Shown: positions 25,139-37,103, counted from the stretch's first letter. The stretch is 64,000 nt of DNA from Histoplasma ohiense (GCA_017607445.1 JAEVHH010000002.1:5734001-5798000), one strand, 5' to 3'. Numbers and translations are program-made. Notes: a model not told the origin generated them from the letters alone.

Positions 25139-27206
25139 GTGATTAGGAGTTTTTTTTTTTTACGGAGCATAATATCTTAGAGAAAAATCAGGGCGAGAGA
25201 CGATCGATGTGCTACGCCCTTTGATTGTCGGATACATGGTGGCCGTCACGGGCTTTGGTTTTGGGTCAAGTGAAATGAGGGATTGTGGGCGTTAAAAGCG
25301 TTATCCAACACAGTCTGGCCCAAGATATCAGTCTGGAAAAGCTAGGTGAAAAGAAATAAAATGAGAAGGAATATTCATTCCTCATCTTGTTATATCTATG
25401 CATCCCGGCCCAGCACTTGGCGTTGGTTTCCTCAAAATCAGATGCGGAATATAAGACACATCTGTTGGCAAAATAGGGGAAATAAATATTTTGAGACATT
25501 CTCTCGTTTGAGAAATTTTGTCACCAAGTACTGCATCCAATGTTTGCAGTACTGAAAAAACAATCATTTAATTGTCCTTATCCCAATAGGGTAGTGTCTG
25601 ATTATGGAATGAAGCCAAAATAACTATCGCTGTCGAAATATGATTGTCTCTGAACTTGAGATTTCAGCAGAAGCAAGAGTCATATGAAATACACATTGTC
25701 AACGATATTACCGAGAAGGCTGTGCCTGAATGTCCACAGTTTCATGCCATGAGTGCAAGCAAAGGATTGCAGTCAGCACTTTTCTCTGGGCTCGTGAAGC
25801 GGAAACTTGAGGTTTCAATTCCTGAAGACTTCACGTCGCGATCATGATCCACAGTCAAAAAATTGCCTCGAAGAGATGCCGGTGGTTTTCTGGCTCTGTC
25901 CCCAAAATTTGCATCCCCTGGACTTTTCAAGTCTATGATGCGGGATCTGGAAGGACGAAGACACGCTTGACAGTGCCAACAGATTCATGCTCACATCACC
26001 CATCAACAATTCCTCTTTCCCTTCTCTTCCCACCTCTCTGTCTGTTGTGTGAAGTTTTGGCTGGGAATTGAGATATCGGTGAAATGGGGATTAATTGCGC
26101 CGAATCTATTTGGCTTTGTCATATTTCCCGTCCTTCAATACGATGAAGATCCCTTTGCTTGGTGGAACACATTTCTCATCGGAACTGGCGCAATGTTTGT
26201 CCTCGACCCGGATGCGAAATTGAGCCTCGATCCGGTGTTCGGCGAATTTGACAGCAGGGAAACCGAACACCCCATTTTGCTGGACGACCCCGGATTCTGG
26301 AATTTTATGCGAAGAGTAAAATGAGTTCCTGCGTCGGAATACGAAGACAGCTACCAATAGCGGTTGGCTATGATGCCAGTCGCCAGAATCATGCAAGTAA
26401 ACGCGAATCATGCTCTTTCTGATGGTGGAGCGGGTGGAGGCTGAAATCCAGCATCCCTGAAGCCTGGCCCTGCTTTCCATTGGGATGTTTTTGATCTCGA
26501 TTCAAATACCGTGCTTGGGGAAATTCTTGTGACTTTACGTGGAGGCTCGAATGACCGTGTAAAAGCTGCGGAGACGGATCATTCAGCACCTCTAGCTTTA
26601 GTTCTAAATTCGCGAGGGAGAAATTAGACAATTTGACACGACCATGATTTCTCGCAACGCCTCGCGCTCTCCCGGCTGAGGGAGCACTTCTGTCGGCTTG
26701 CCGTTTCCCCAGCCATTGTGACGGCGTTTGCGCCAATTCGTAACTCGATGTGATCAATGTATCATGGCATCCACTCTGGGTCTCTGCCGTTTTCACCATC
26801 CGAGGAAGGGAACAAACGAATGCAGATCACATACGAGCATTTGGCATATTTCCTGTGATTCCCGGAGAGGCGCATTTACCGTTCACGATTTGGAAGTCGG
26901 AAGATAGAGATAAGAATTTCCGAAGGATTCGATTGAATCCCTCCAAAAAAACATATAAGAAGGTGGTGCAGCATTGCAAGGGGAGCATCCGCATGCGATG
27001 ACCATCCACCCACAATCCTTTATCCATTGCTTTTGCTTTCAGTCACTCATTCAGTATCTACCGAATAATTCTTTAAAAAAAAATTTTTTTTTTCCAGGTG
27101 GGTTTACTTGGTTCGAGATTCGCCTATCAGGATATTGTAACTAACAATTCTCTAGCTATTTGTCCCCTGGGATAACGTATTACGCAACGTTGAAACATCT
27201 ATCACA
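25139..27206. other. intergenic, no secure gene
   Basis: Several overlapping short frames exist. The best is 26049-26324 on plus (91 codons, acidic, containing WWNTFLIGTGAMFVLDPD). It has no recognised domain and a competing 124-codon frame lies on the opposite strand. An A9-T10 tract is at 27075-27093, about 110 bases before the next gene. I do not call a gene here. Confidence 0.4.
27075..27093. repeat. A9-T10 palindrome
   Basis: A-tract directly joined to T-tract about 110 nt upstream of the secreted repeat protein start. Confidence 0.85.
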
Positions 27207-28043
27207 ATGCCTTCTGCAATGAAACTGGCACTCGCCGGAGCCGCTGCACTCTTTTCTGCCTTTCATGTCAATGCTGCTGCTTGGGAAGCCCGCCATGGCC
27301 TGACCAGAGATCAATTCCAAAAGACCTATGATGTACTTGAGGCCAATAATTACAGCCTCGTTGACGTCAGTGGGTACACCGAAAACAACAGCCCCCGCTT
27401 TGCTGGCATTTTTATAAAGCACGACAATAAGCCAGATGTCGCTGCCAGGGGCGAAGTTGACGCCAAATCTTATCCCGCTCTGTTCTTCCGGCTCCGTGCT
27501 GAAGGTTATCGACCAAAGGTCGTTGATGGATATACTGTCAACGGCAACGCCAGATTTACCGCTATCTGGGACAAGTCGTCCAAAACCCCCTGGGAGGAGA
27601 GAACCGGCATGTCTGCTGATGGATTCCAAAGAGTTTTCGACCATCTTGTTAAGAAGGAAGGATATCGCCTGACCTATGTCAGCGGCTACGCTGAAGGGAA
27701 AGAGGCCCGCTATGCTGCGATCTGGGAAAAGTCGAACAAGAAGACCGAGTGGGTTGCTCGTTTTGGCCTCACAAGCAAGAGATATCAGGAGGAATTCGAC
27801 AAGAACTTGAAGCACGGCCTCAGACCAGTCCATGTCAACGGGTACTCTGTTGACGGCAAAACTTATTTCGCTGCCATCTGGGAGAAGTCCAACTCTGTTT
27901 TTGAAGCCAGACATGGCTTGACCGCCCAGAGATACCAAGAGACTTTTGACGCTTTGGTCAAGAAGGGCTATTTCCTTTCTGTTGTTAGCGGTTATGAAGA
28001 TGGAACCTGCGTCAGATATGCTGCTATCTGGAACAAGGAATAG
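27207..28043 (+). CDS. secreted five-repeat protein (BTRD1-like repeats)
   Basis: An intronless 278-aa protein starts with a clear signal peptide: a hydrophobic run, then AFHVNAA, with cleavage likely near residue 23-25. The rest is five consecutive repeats of about 50 aa, each beginning W/F-E-x-R-x-G-L and ending AAIW or an equivalent. Examples are WEARHGLTRDQFQKTYD, PWEERTGMSADGFQ, WVARFGLTSKRYQ and FEARHGLTAQRYQETFD, with YAAIWEKSN-type ends. Repeats 1 and 2 are the most diverged. This matches what I remember as the bacterial tandem repeat domain 1 family. That domain also forms the non-catalytic half of fungal polyglycine hydrolases, secreted proteases that cut plant chitinases. No beta-lactamase-like catalytic half follows, so the protein may be a binding or structural secreted factor. 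Function is unknown. The signal peptide and repeats are directly visible. Confidence 0.85.
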   Translation: MPSAMKLALAGAAALFSAFHVNAAAWEARHGLTRDQFQKTYDVLEANNYSLVDVSGYTENNSPRFAGIFIKHDNKPDVAARGEVDAKSYPALFFRLRAEGYRPKVVDGYTVNGNARFTAIWDKSSKTPWEERTGMSADGFQRVFDHLVKKEGYRLTYVSGYAEGKEARYAAIWEKSNKKTEWVARFGLTSKRYQEEFDKNLKHGLRPVHVNGYSVDGKTYFAAIWEKSNSVFEARHGLTAQRYQETFDALVKKGYFLSVVSGYEDGTCVRYAAIWNKE

Positions 28044-28568
28044 ATCAGACGTGCTATCCAGAGTGAAGCCTGCCCAACCTGAGTTCCTAGCTAAATTAAG
28101 GACAGGGAGAACGGTTTTCAGAGCCCGAAGGCATCGTTTTCCAATCAGAACTGGTTTTTATAGACTCGAGGGTACATCTTAGTCTTTATTTACCAACGTT
28201 ATTTATTATAATGAATATGCTTCATGCTCATACGAATTTCGACCTGCAAAATTGCATTCATTGCGTGCTTCACCAAATACTTTGCATTTTGAAATTTTGT
28301 GGAGGTGATGCCCCGAGGTTTGGTTATCCTAGGCGCTTTAATTGTTGATAGTAACTACTAGTATGTAGCAACGATCTATTTATCTCAATGGCTCACCCCA
28401 CCAAAATCTTTGGGGTCGTCTAACTCTGGGATAATGGCCGGAATTATTGGAGCTCCAGCACTCCGTATTGAGATTTACAGGATGAGAGTTGAAGTGGCCC
28501 AAATTTTTGCGGAATTCAACCGTGTCGCCCCCCAGTCACCACTGCCATACATGCTCAAATGTTCCCAA
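28044..28568. other. convergent intergenic
   Basis: The 3' ends of the secreted repeat gene (+) and the nitrate reductase gene (-) face each other here. I see no gene or strong hairpin. Confidence 0.5.
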
Positions 28569-31500
28569 TCAGAATCCAAAAAGGTTTACATCCTCTTTAT
28601 AACCCCATTCTTTCAGATTTGGCAGCGCCGCCATTTTAATCAACCCAGGCGGCCCGCAGAGGAGAGCTACGTTCTCTTCCGCTGGCTCAAACCCATACTT
28701 CCGGATGATATCTTTATTCACCAACCCGCTAATCCTCCCCTCTGGCAACTCCTTGTACGGATGTCCAAGAACATGCACAATCTGAAACTGCTCCGGGTGC
28801 TGCTTCGCAAATTCCTCAAGCTCATCTGCTAACAGTATGTCATCCCCCGTTTTGTTGGCGTCTATTACTCTGATGCGGGTTGGGTCCTTTGAACCGCCAG
28901 GCACCTTATCCGAACGGAGAATGCGCGCTATGAGCTGATATCCAGGTGTAATTCCTGACCCACCAAGGATTAGCGTGACGTTTTTGAATGTGCGGTTCTT
29001 GCCGTCAATCATGAATTCGCCATGGCCTTTATATTCAATCAAGCCTGCGGGGCCTTTGACTTCGACCTCTTCGTTTTCACGCAGGCAGTCTAGTATGTTG
29101 CTGATCGTGCCGCCAGGCTGTGTAGAGCTTGGGAAATACGTTTTTACGACGAGACTAAAGGTGCCGTCTGCCTCGCTTTCGAAAACCGGCCGTACAGGTG
29201 TGTAGGCTCGAGTTACAAGTTTGTCAAAGAAGTGGAATCCCAGAAGGATGTGTTGGCAAGTGCCCAAACCGAGACTTTTTACGCCCGGAGGGAGAGCAAA
29301 GGTATATAATTGGGTATCTGCAGAAAGTCGTTTTTTCTCGCGAAGGCGGACCTGGGTCCATCTAATTATTGTGAGTGAGTTTGTTAGTGTCATAAATATC
29401 ACAGGATACAGGTCCGGTGAAGGTTTATTACTTATGGCGCTGGATCCCCCATCCAGAGCTGTCCGAGTCGGCTTTCGCCTTTGCTTTCGCACTCTCTTCA
29501 GCTTGTTTCTTTATGTATCTTTTCGTCTTATCGGTTACAACGCCGAGTACGCATTCTATTTGTTGCATTAGCCGATGCACAATACATGAGTAGAGTGGGC
29601 TGTGGACTATTATCTTCCACAAAAATCATGTTTGCTCTGGATATGCATACCACTCAATTTCTTCTGGGCATAGTCATCGTGGACACTGTCAAACTCCTCT
29701 GTGGTCTCGGCATGAACCTTCCCTGCATGCGCCATAATGGCAGCCGCTCCTCCAGGGTGCCAGTCGAGCACGCTCGTCGCATCATAAACTTTGTTATTGA
29801 TGACGATCCAGCAGTCTGATTTCGAATCGTGTTTTTCAATCTCTTCACGGGTGAACTGCTTCTGTGGAGCTGGCACTTCATGTCGGATCTCATCCAGTTG
29901 GTCCTCTGTTGACGGCTTCATCCAGCCTCCCTGACCCGATCCTGGTTCAGTAGGATGTTGGAAGGTGATCGACAGGTCGCCAGACTTCGGGTCTTGAGTA
30001 ATATTACTGCGGACGGTGTACCAGCAGTTGTTCATCATACTAATATCATATAGCATCTGGATTAGTACGAATCATGCACGATCCTAAACAAGGTATACCA
30101 ACCCCAGTAAATTCCAGTTCAGCCCTTCCGACTGACAATTTTTGAACACATCGAAGCATCGGACTGTGATTCCGCTTGCTTGGGCTAAGTGAGAAATGTC
30201 GACATCAACAGACCAGTGAACCCAAGTCCAAAACTTTTTGCCATGGCGAATGGGTGCCTCGGGAAACTGAGACGCGATAATGATTTTAATTAGCACCTTT
30301 TCGGTGACGATGGTTTCCCGCAGCAGACCTGTAGAGTTAGAATGGCGGAAAGGATCGATGTGCTTACCCTGCGGATACAATACAGCCAGCTTTTACCACC
30401 GTCCAAACTGACTTCAACCCTCTGGACCTCATGGCCCCCTCCTGCATATGCCAAACCTTCAACTCTATATTCCCGCCTCTTTTTTTGATCCTCTGACACC
30501 AGATTTAGCTTCTCTCCGTGGGCGGGCTTAACAATCACGGAATTCAAGCTCTGCTCATTACACGCAGTGCTGGGGTTAGAAAACATCACCTTCGCAAATT
30601 CCGAATCCATTTCGGTGATAAATCCAGGCACCACTCGATTATCGAACACATGATAATAGCTACTATTTGGTTTGTCAGAAATCCAGATACGTGAAAGCCA
30701 TTTCACGCATCGTCCACCGACGTAACCGGGAATAATGACGCGCACTGGATACCCATGGTCTGGCGGCAGCGCTTTGTCATTCATCTCATACGCAAGAATA
30801 ACGTCGTTACTCGGATCCATGGCATACTCCAAGGGAATGCATGTTTCATACTTGCCCTCGTTCGGATGATCTGCGCCCTGGAAGTTGACCCAGGACCGCC
30901 CGTGTGCCCCATCCTGCCGAACGCCCGCCGCAAGGAGGACATCCCGAAGCAACGGCCCTTTCCAATACGCACACCCACAAGCTCCAGGTCCCCAGTTGAA
31001 CCCCTTTGACCTTTTGGTCATGTTAACTTCCTTCCGTCTATTGCCGTCACACGCCATGAGGACAGGGATATTAATGGGATCAAAGTCGTCCTTTAGTTGT
31101 TGCATGGGCAGCACCAGTTTTCCGTTTTCGACATCAAGCTGATGGGTTTGCCAGCGCAGATGAGGAACGGGGCCGTGGTTTCGTACGTAATGTATTTTAT
31201 TCGGGGTAATTAGACCAGCATTGTAAAGCGTGCTCAGGGGAGGTTCAGCGTTGAATGGGTGCTTTCCTGTGAGGCGAATGAGAGTATCGGTTCGCGGGAC
31301 CCAGTTATCAGGAGTAAACTGATCAGCCTCATCTATGAAAAATCGCCTCTGCTCTTCATCGTGGGCTAACGGAGACTGTCCCTTGCCATCATTGATTCGG
31401 AGAGAGTGCATATATACGTTCTCGTGCTGTAGGGCCCGTAAAAGTGCAATCTCTTGAGCGGAATATTTTTGCTTCAAATCATCACCCTTGCCAGCTGTGA

Positions 31501-32178
31501 GCTTCTTCTCGGCCTCACTTTGTCCAGCGTCATCATCTGGTTCCCTGGGAGCATATGCGTTTTGCTGAGTGGCATTCTCTCCACGTTCTCGTCGCCATTC
31601 ATGCTCCTTCTTCACCTCCTCCTCTTCCTTCTTTTCCTTCTCTTCCTGTTCCTTCTGTCTTTTCTGGATATTTGCAGGCCAGTCTTGTTGATTCTTGATA
31701 AAGTCTTCCGTGGTATGCAGCACATACCGCCAGCCCTCTGAAAAAACTTCGGGTCTCCGCAGATGGAAATCCTATTGTCGCCGTTTGATTCAAGAATATC
31801 GTATTAGAGGAATCTAGAACCAAGGAAGTGGACATAACAAACGCGAGCCAACCCAATGACCCTCAATTTGAGGTGAGAAAAAGAGGGAGAGTCTAAATAT
31901 ACTTCCTGGTTCACCATAACATCCCGCACCGTAATCAGATCCCCACTCTCCAATCTCTTTTTGAATTCCGCCTCGGTCTTAACTGCTTGTTCTTCATATT
32001 CAAGCTCCTCCTTTAGCCATTCGTCACCCCGGTGAGTTAAACCAGGGACATTATTTTCCCCATTGCGAAGCCCGATACGGTGCAATCCAGCTGTTTGCCA
32101 ATCCGGTTCCTCCTCGATTTCCACCTTAGTAGAGCCGGGGTGGTACCTTGGGCGGGTGTAATGGGCGTGCGGTGCCAT
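28569..32178 (-). CDS. niaD: NADPH nitrate reductase, N-terminally extended
   Basis: This cytosolic enzyme reduces nitrate to nitrite using NADPH through FAD, heme b5 and a molybdenum cofactor. Six minus-strand exons (31903-32178, 30368-31771, 30103-30266, 29651-30039, 29432-29555, 28569-29361) join in frame to 1049 aa. Domain order is: an N-terminal extension of about 230 aa with a Lys/Glu-rich stretch near residues 105-130; the Mo domain (IRLTGKHPFN, YVRNHGPVPHL, Mo-ligand Cys in MACDGNRRKE, WGPGACGCAYWKG); dimer domain; heme domain (DWHPGGAAAIMAHAG and the second His in FDSVH); FAD domain (TRAYTPVRP); NADPH domain (GGSGITPGYQLI, LLCGPPGLIK). It ends VNLFGF. A. nidulans NiaD is about 870 aa as I recall, so the length difference lies mainly before the Mo domain. 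One donor, GTTGGT at 30102, is weak but followed by a TACTAAT branch point. No nitrite reductase or nitrate transporter is adjacent. Confidence 0.95.
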
Positions 32179-32745
32179 TATTTCTCGGCAGAACGGTGAA
32201 TTGATTTTATCTTACTCGTTTTCTTGGTATGAAGGCTTTTCTCTTTGCGATTGATTTGGCCCGCAAGCGAAGAGAGAGGAGAAACAGAGCGAAAAGGCGG
32301 GGAAGGGGTGTTAGTTCATTCCGTAGGGTGGCGTGTTTCACGTCCGGGGGGGATCAATTGTCGGTATATCGGGATACATATGTTCGGGGATAGCATGGTT
32401 ATCCCCTGCCTTGCTAGCCAACCCAACCAGTGAAAATTCCTTTATTGTTAATTTGCTGGATACTGTGAACTCACATCGATGACATCATCGCCAATTGACC
32501 TTTGGGATCACTTTGCACCACTGCACTAATACAGTATGACATACGAGACGAATATAATATGGTACAAGATGATCTAGAAAGTGATGAAAAATTGGATTTA
32601 TTTAAAATATGTTAAGTAACACAATTAAGGCAGCATCGTTATCGATGTTCCCTTCTCCATCCGCGATCTAGAAACTCCATGTGGAGCCCAGCGAAATCTA
32701 GTTAATTTATAATTCCCACGTCCCCTGTCGAGGGTAGGATTTGGT
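32179..32745 (-). promoter_or_regulatory. nitrate reductase promoter region
   Basis: The 567 bases between the aldo/keto reductase stop and the nitrate reductase start contain an AGATAA GATA-factor site (ttatct at 32207-32212). Further GATA cores lie around 32366-32403. AreA/NIT2-type GATA factors are known regulators of fungal nitrate reductase genes. I could not identify a clear NirA/NIT4 site. The regulatory role is inferred. Confidence 0.45.
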
Positions 32746-34515
32746 TCACAGAATGACCTTATGCGTCGCTCCCTTTTCCAATTCATCACCGAAGATATTG
32801 ATATCCCATCGAGGTGAGTCTGGAGGAGAAGTCAGTTAATTCAAAGCGCGATGACTACCGAAAATTCCAAGGTACAGCGAGGCTCTCTACTCACAGTATG
32901 CGTAAGGCGTATTGTAACGCTTCGGCACCTTGCCCAGGCCATTGATGGTCGCAATGTCCTCAGGAGGCAGGTTGATCTCCTTGAAGTTCTCGACGATTCG
33001 AGCAGGTGTGACCGACTTTGGGATGACGCTGTGGCCACCAACTTGAGACCATGCAAGCCTAGAAAACAATGTATCAGAACCATATAAAACAGGACCGCCA
33101 TCCTCAGGATCAACGAGTGAGGCATACAGAACTTGGGCGGGTGTGGCGGAGAGTCGGTCCGCGATCGCTTTAATCTCTGGGCGAGTAATAAGAAGTGGTT
33201 CTCCAATCATGTTATTTCCAAATGCCTGTTTCCGGAGGGTTAGATTACCCATGAAAGGTTAAGGATACCAAACTGACCGAGTATGCAGTGATGTGGATAC
33301 CCTTCTCCTTGCAATATTTCACTAGGTCATTGCTCTGAAGGAGAGGGTGGCGTTCAACCTGGTTGACAGCAGGAACAACCCCGGTTGCCTTGATAAGGGC
33401 TTCGATCTAGTTGGGATTTGTCAGGTCAGAACCATTCATGCGAATACAACAAATGCAGGGACGCCGGGTAAGATAGAAAGCATACATGTTCAATTGTGTG
33501 GTTGGACACCCCTACGCTTTTGACTTTGCTCTGGGGAAGGCTGATCATCGCTATTGAGGTATGTTAACTAGAATGCTTGACTAGAATCCAGATTGGCATA
33601 CTAACGACGAACCTCTCCAAGTATCAACGAGCGACACCGAATCAGCAATTTGAACGTCCTTCTTTGGGTTGGTGCTTGTCATATCGAGAGGGAAGAGCTC
33701 TGTGTCGGATCGATACTCGAATGCAACGGGCCAGTGGATGAGGAATAGCTAAGGATACACAATTGTTAAGACCCTCGCTGTGAGTTGTGTGGCCAAAAAT
33801 TGCGAGAACGTACGTCAAGATATTGAAGCCCAAGCTCCTTTAAGCAAATGTCAAGGGACATCGCAACATGCTCCGGCTTATGGTAGCTTTTAGGGACAAG
33901 GAACAGATGAGCTAAAGTCAAATTCCACCGAACAATAATTTGGGTATATCGTACTTGTTCCACAGCTTAGAGGTCTGATTGAAAACAAAATAGGGGGATC
34001 CATCAGCATCTATCCTGGGACTCGGAAAGGGCGATTCCCAAAAGAAAAACATACGATAAAGATGTCTTCCCGCCTTAATCCTGGTATTTCCTTGAGGGCT
34101 TTCTCCAAGCCTTCACCCACCTCTCTTTGATTTCGATAGCTGGAGCGTGCATCAAAATAAGCATTTTGGTTCGAAATTGCGTTCTCCCTAAATCACACAA
34201 CCGAGGGCTTACATATGGGCAAGGTCCTATGAAAATTTCACCTTTTGTCAGTTCTTCTCTGCGACTCTCAATCTAGAGAGGGCAAACTCAAGATTCTTAC
34301 AATATGGCGATAGCCAGCTTTGAGCGCCTCGAAAACACCAGTGCCGACTTCACCGGGACCGGCCTGCCAGGTTCCATAGCCCAGCAGACTGCAATTTTGG
34401 AGAGAGGGCAAAGAACAACCCATTTAGTCTAAAATGCTCCCCATCCTGGTATTTTATCGAATACTCACGGAATCTGATAGCAGGTGTTAAGGGTCGCTTT
34501 CCTGCCTAGAGACAT
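32746..34515 (-). CDS. aldo/keto reductase, 12 exons
   Basis: This is a NADPH-dependent aldo/keto reductase of the AKR superfamily, reducing sugar or other aldehydes and ketones. Twelve minus-strand exons join in frame to 330 aa: 34469-34515, 34301-34388, 34213-34226, 34055-34139, 33955-33974, 33814-33886, 33613-33748, 33486-33550, 33278-33406, 33128-33225, 32895-33058 and 32746-32819. Two are micro-exons of 14 and 20 nt. The catalytic tetrad is visible: Asp and Tyr in DLAHIYRNQREVGEG, Lys in TSKLWNN and His in FLIHWP. The cofactor-binding stretch VGGHSVIPKSVTPARIVEN follows. It ends THKVIL. Introns are 52-80 nt. Many fungal AKRs have few introns, so this density is unusual. The exact substrate cannot be told; the family resembles xylose-reductase-like and glycerol-dehydrogenase-like enzymes. 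It is tandem with nitrate reductase on the same strand, without obvious functional link. Confidence 0.93.
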
Positions 34516-35875
34516 TGTGGCGAATTGGGCACAGGTCGATAGGGACTGAATGACAGAAAATCGATGACCGAAGGACCAAGAAGCGAAAATGAAACGTGAA
34601 GCGTGAGACGTGTTATCGAAATCGAGTTTTAAGCAAGGGAATCAGGCGTTAACCACTAGTTATATGAAAATTCTCTGCTGGACCCTCTCGAATTCCCCTC
34701 CTTGCCGGTTGAACTCAAACGTCTGTCATTACCATTCCCCACGCATCAGTGGAACACCTCCTGAGATGATGTCATGGCTCCGCCGTCGGTTCCAATTGAT
34801 TTTTATTTATTTTTCCCCCTTCTTTCGGATGAATGAATGACTTACTGGCAAGAAGCATTGTAAGTTTGTATCTAGAAGCCATTGTCAGTAGCGAATATGA
34901 TATGATCGTCATCAAGTTGAGTATTCAACCTATCAATAATGAGAAATGAAAGATGTCAGAATTCACCATTTTGGCTTTCCATTTTTTCTTTCCCCCGTGC
35001 ATTCCGCAGGCCGTTGTCTTCGAGGTAACAATGTTGGAATGGATTATTTATTATATTATTGCCCAAGGAATGGCGCATCCCTGCCGGACCCTGGGCTCCC
35101 TGGAGCCTCCACAGATTCCCGCCGCATCTTATCGAAATCCAGATATTTAACCATAGCTTTGTGTTTTAGGTTAAGGGTATTCATCCGGGGAGGCAGAAGG
35201 ATATTCAATATTCAAACGCGCGCCAACGCAACAAAACTGCGCTGCGTGGAGGTCGGGGCGATGTTCATTGTTATGGACGAGCATTCATACATAGTAGTCT
35301 TGCTCTCACATCCATTATAGGTTGCTGTGCAATGCAGGATTGATGGCTTCTTGACGTATGTACAGTACATGTACAGTACATTACATGTACAGTATTACCA
35401 ATGACGTCCGTCGTTGATTGAGAAGCTTGACGCCAGGGCAGGGTAGACTAACTAACTCCATTGCACGCATACCCCCGTCGATTTGCTAGTAAGCCGTAGA
35501 AGATAACTAACTAGCCTTATTTTGGACATCAGCAGCTTCGTTTTATCATCTCAACCTTTTAGAAGTATGAACAACACTACCAGTGGACAATAATAGCATC
35601 GAGATCGAGTAAAAAAATAGACATCGAATGACGATACAGGTGGCATTTCCAGAGACATCTATCTAATAAAATTTAATCCAGTCCAAGGCGAAAATACTTT
35701 AAAAAAAAAAGTGTCCAACGGAGAATACAAATTACATAGTTTTATATGTACGGGACGGGACATTCATTACAACCACCACCACCACCACGACGATGAAGTG
35801 GTCTAACCACCTCCAAAGAAAATGAACAACCCACTCGACTCATTTTTTTTCCCAGATCCCAAACCAACCACACTT
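34516..35875. other. intergenic
   Basis: I see no recognised gene. A cluster of three TGTACAGTA copies, partly arranged as inverted repeats, is at 35359-35394. The GPI11 3' end lies to the right. Confidence 0.5.
35359..35394. repeat. TGTACAGTA repeat cluster
   Basis: TGTACAGTA starts at 35359, 35370 and 35386. Because GTAC is self-complementary the cluster can also pair as nested inverted repeats. Related single copies occur elsewhere in the window (about 5257 and 53832). Confidence 0.8.
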
Positions 35876-37103
35876 TCACCCCCCATTCCCATCGACAACA
35901 CACTCCTCCTCCTCCTCTTCTTCTTCGGACTCCGTAAACTGAATCCTCTTCCCATACAGCAACGGCGTTCGCCCAGCCATGTATCCCAGAGCATACCCAA
36001 TATATGCCCCCGTAACAATGGTGATGGGGTACGTCTGCCACGGCCGGTCCCTACATTCACAAGCACAAGAAACAAGGAAGATACATTAGCCCAAAAAGCG
36101 CCTAAATGAAGGGAAAAAAAAAAAAAAAAAAAAAAAACCCTCCTCCGCACACCAAGTCAGATGGGGGGGGAGGTCGTGCTGTTGTAAACCAAAAACACAA
36201 CATGAAGGAGCATTAGGGGGGGTTTCCCTACCAATCCAACGGAATAGGCACCGCCCCGAACCACGCGCCTAATCCTACGCCGACAGTAGCGCCCCACACG
36301 GCATCGATGGCGCGGGATATCCCCCATATCTCCCGCCAGACAGCGCCGTCGGTGCCGTGAACGTATATCAGGCTCGTGCCAGCGAGGATAGACATGTGCG
36401 CGGCGCAAAGGGTGGTGGCGGGGAGGTCGGTTGTGAAGGGGGCGCCGAAGAGGATGAGGCAGATTAAGAGGAGCGGTGTGCCGAGGATGAGCGGGAGGGT
36501 TACAGAGAGCAGCGCTGGCTGTGTGGGTTGTTAGCAATGTGTTGGCTATTGGCCTGTTTCCCTGGAACGAGATCGCGACAGTTGTCATTGTAACATCGGG
36601 CGCACAGATAGATAGATAGATAGATAGATATAATATGAAGCTTGAAAGGCCAGCCAGGGCAAGGGAACAACATGCGGAAATTGAGGACGGGGCACACATA
36701 CAATGACCTTCGCACCCCCAATTCGCTTCCTCGCACCAATCTTCCCGCTGACACCAGGAGAAGCACTACCACCGCCGCCGCCGCTCCTCCCCTTCCCCAG
36801 CCCGCTATCACCACTGCCGCCACCAGTAGTGGCAGGCAAGCAAACAATCACATAGACCCCCTGCATCAGCGCCAATGGCGCCAGGGAGCCCAGGAGCGTT
36901 GATACGGGGTCATCGACGAGTGCACGGAAGCGCAACGCGAATAAGGAGAGGAGGAGTAGCGGATGAATGTGCGCGTATGTCTGCGCGAGGGGGGACGATA
37001 AGATGGATGTTGGCGGGTGTGGTTGGGGTTGTGAGGAGGGGACTGGCGAATGCTGTGATGGCGGTGCCGGAGCGGGTTTCGGGGACGAGGTTGGCTGGAC
37101 CAT
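35876..37103 (-). CDS. GPI11: GPI ethanolamine-phosphate transferase subunit (PIG-F family)
   Basis: Gpi11/PIG-F is an ER membrane protein that stabilises the transferases adding ethanolamine phosphate to GPI anchors. Three minus-strand exons (36702-37103, 36232-36518, 35876-36050) join in frame to 287 aa. A Pro/Ser-rich N-terminus precedes membrane segments containing HPLLLLSLFALRFRALVDDP and GVYVIVCLP. A Gly-rich linker follows, then PALLSVTLPLILGTPLLL. The family hallmark GAWFGAVPIPLDWDRPWQ is present, then YPITIVTGAYIGYALGY and an acidic Glu-run tail. Introns are 183 and 181 nt. The second contains a 24-A run and a G7 run. The start is taken at the Met before VQPTSSPKP; an upstream in-frame Met at 37277 would add a dubious 58 residues. 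Confidence 0.92.
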
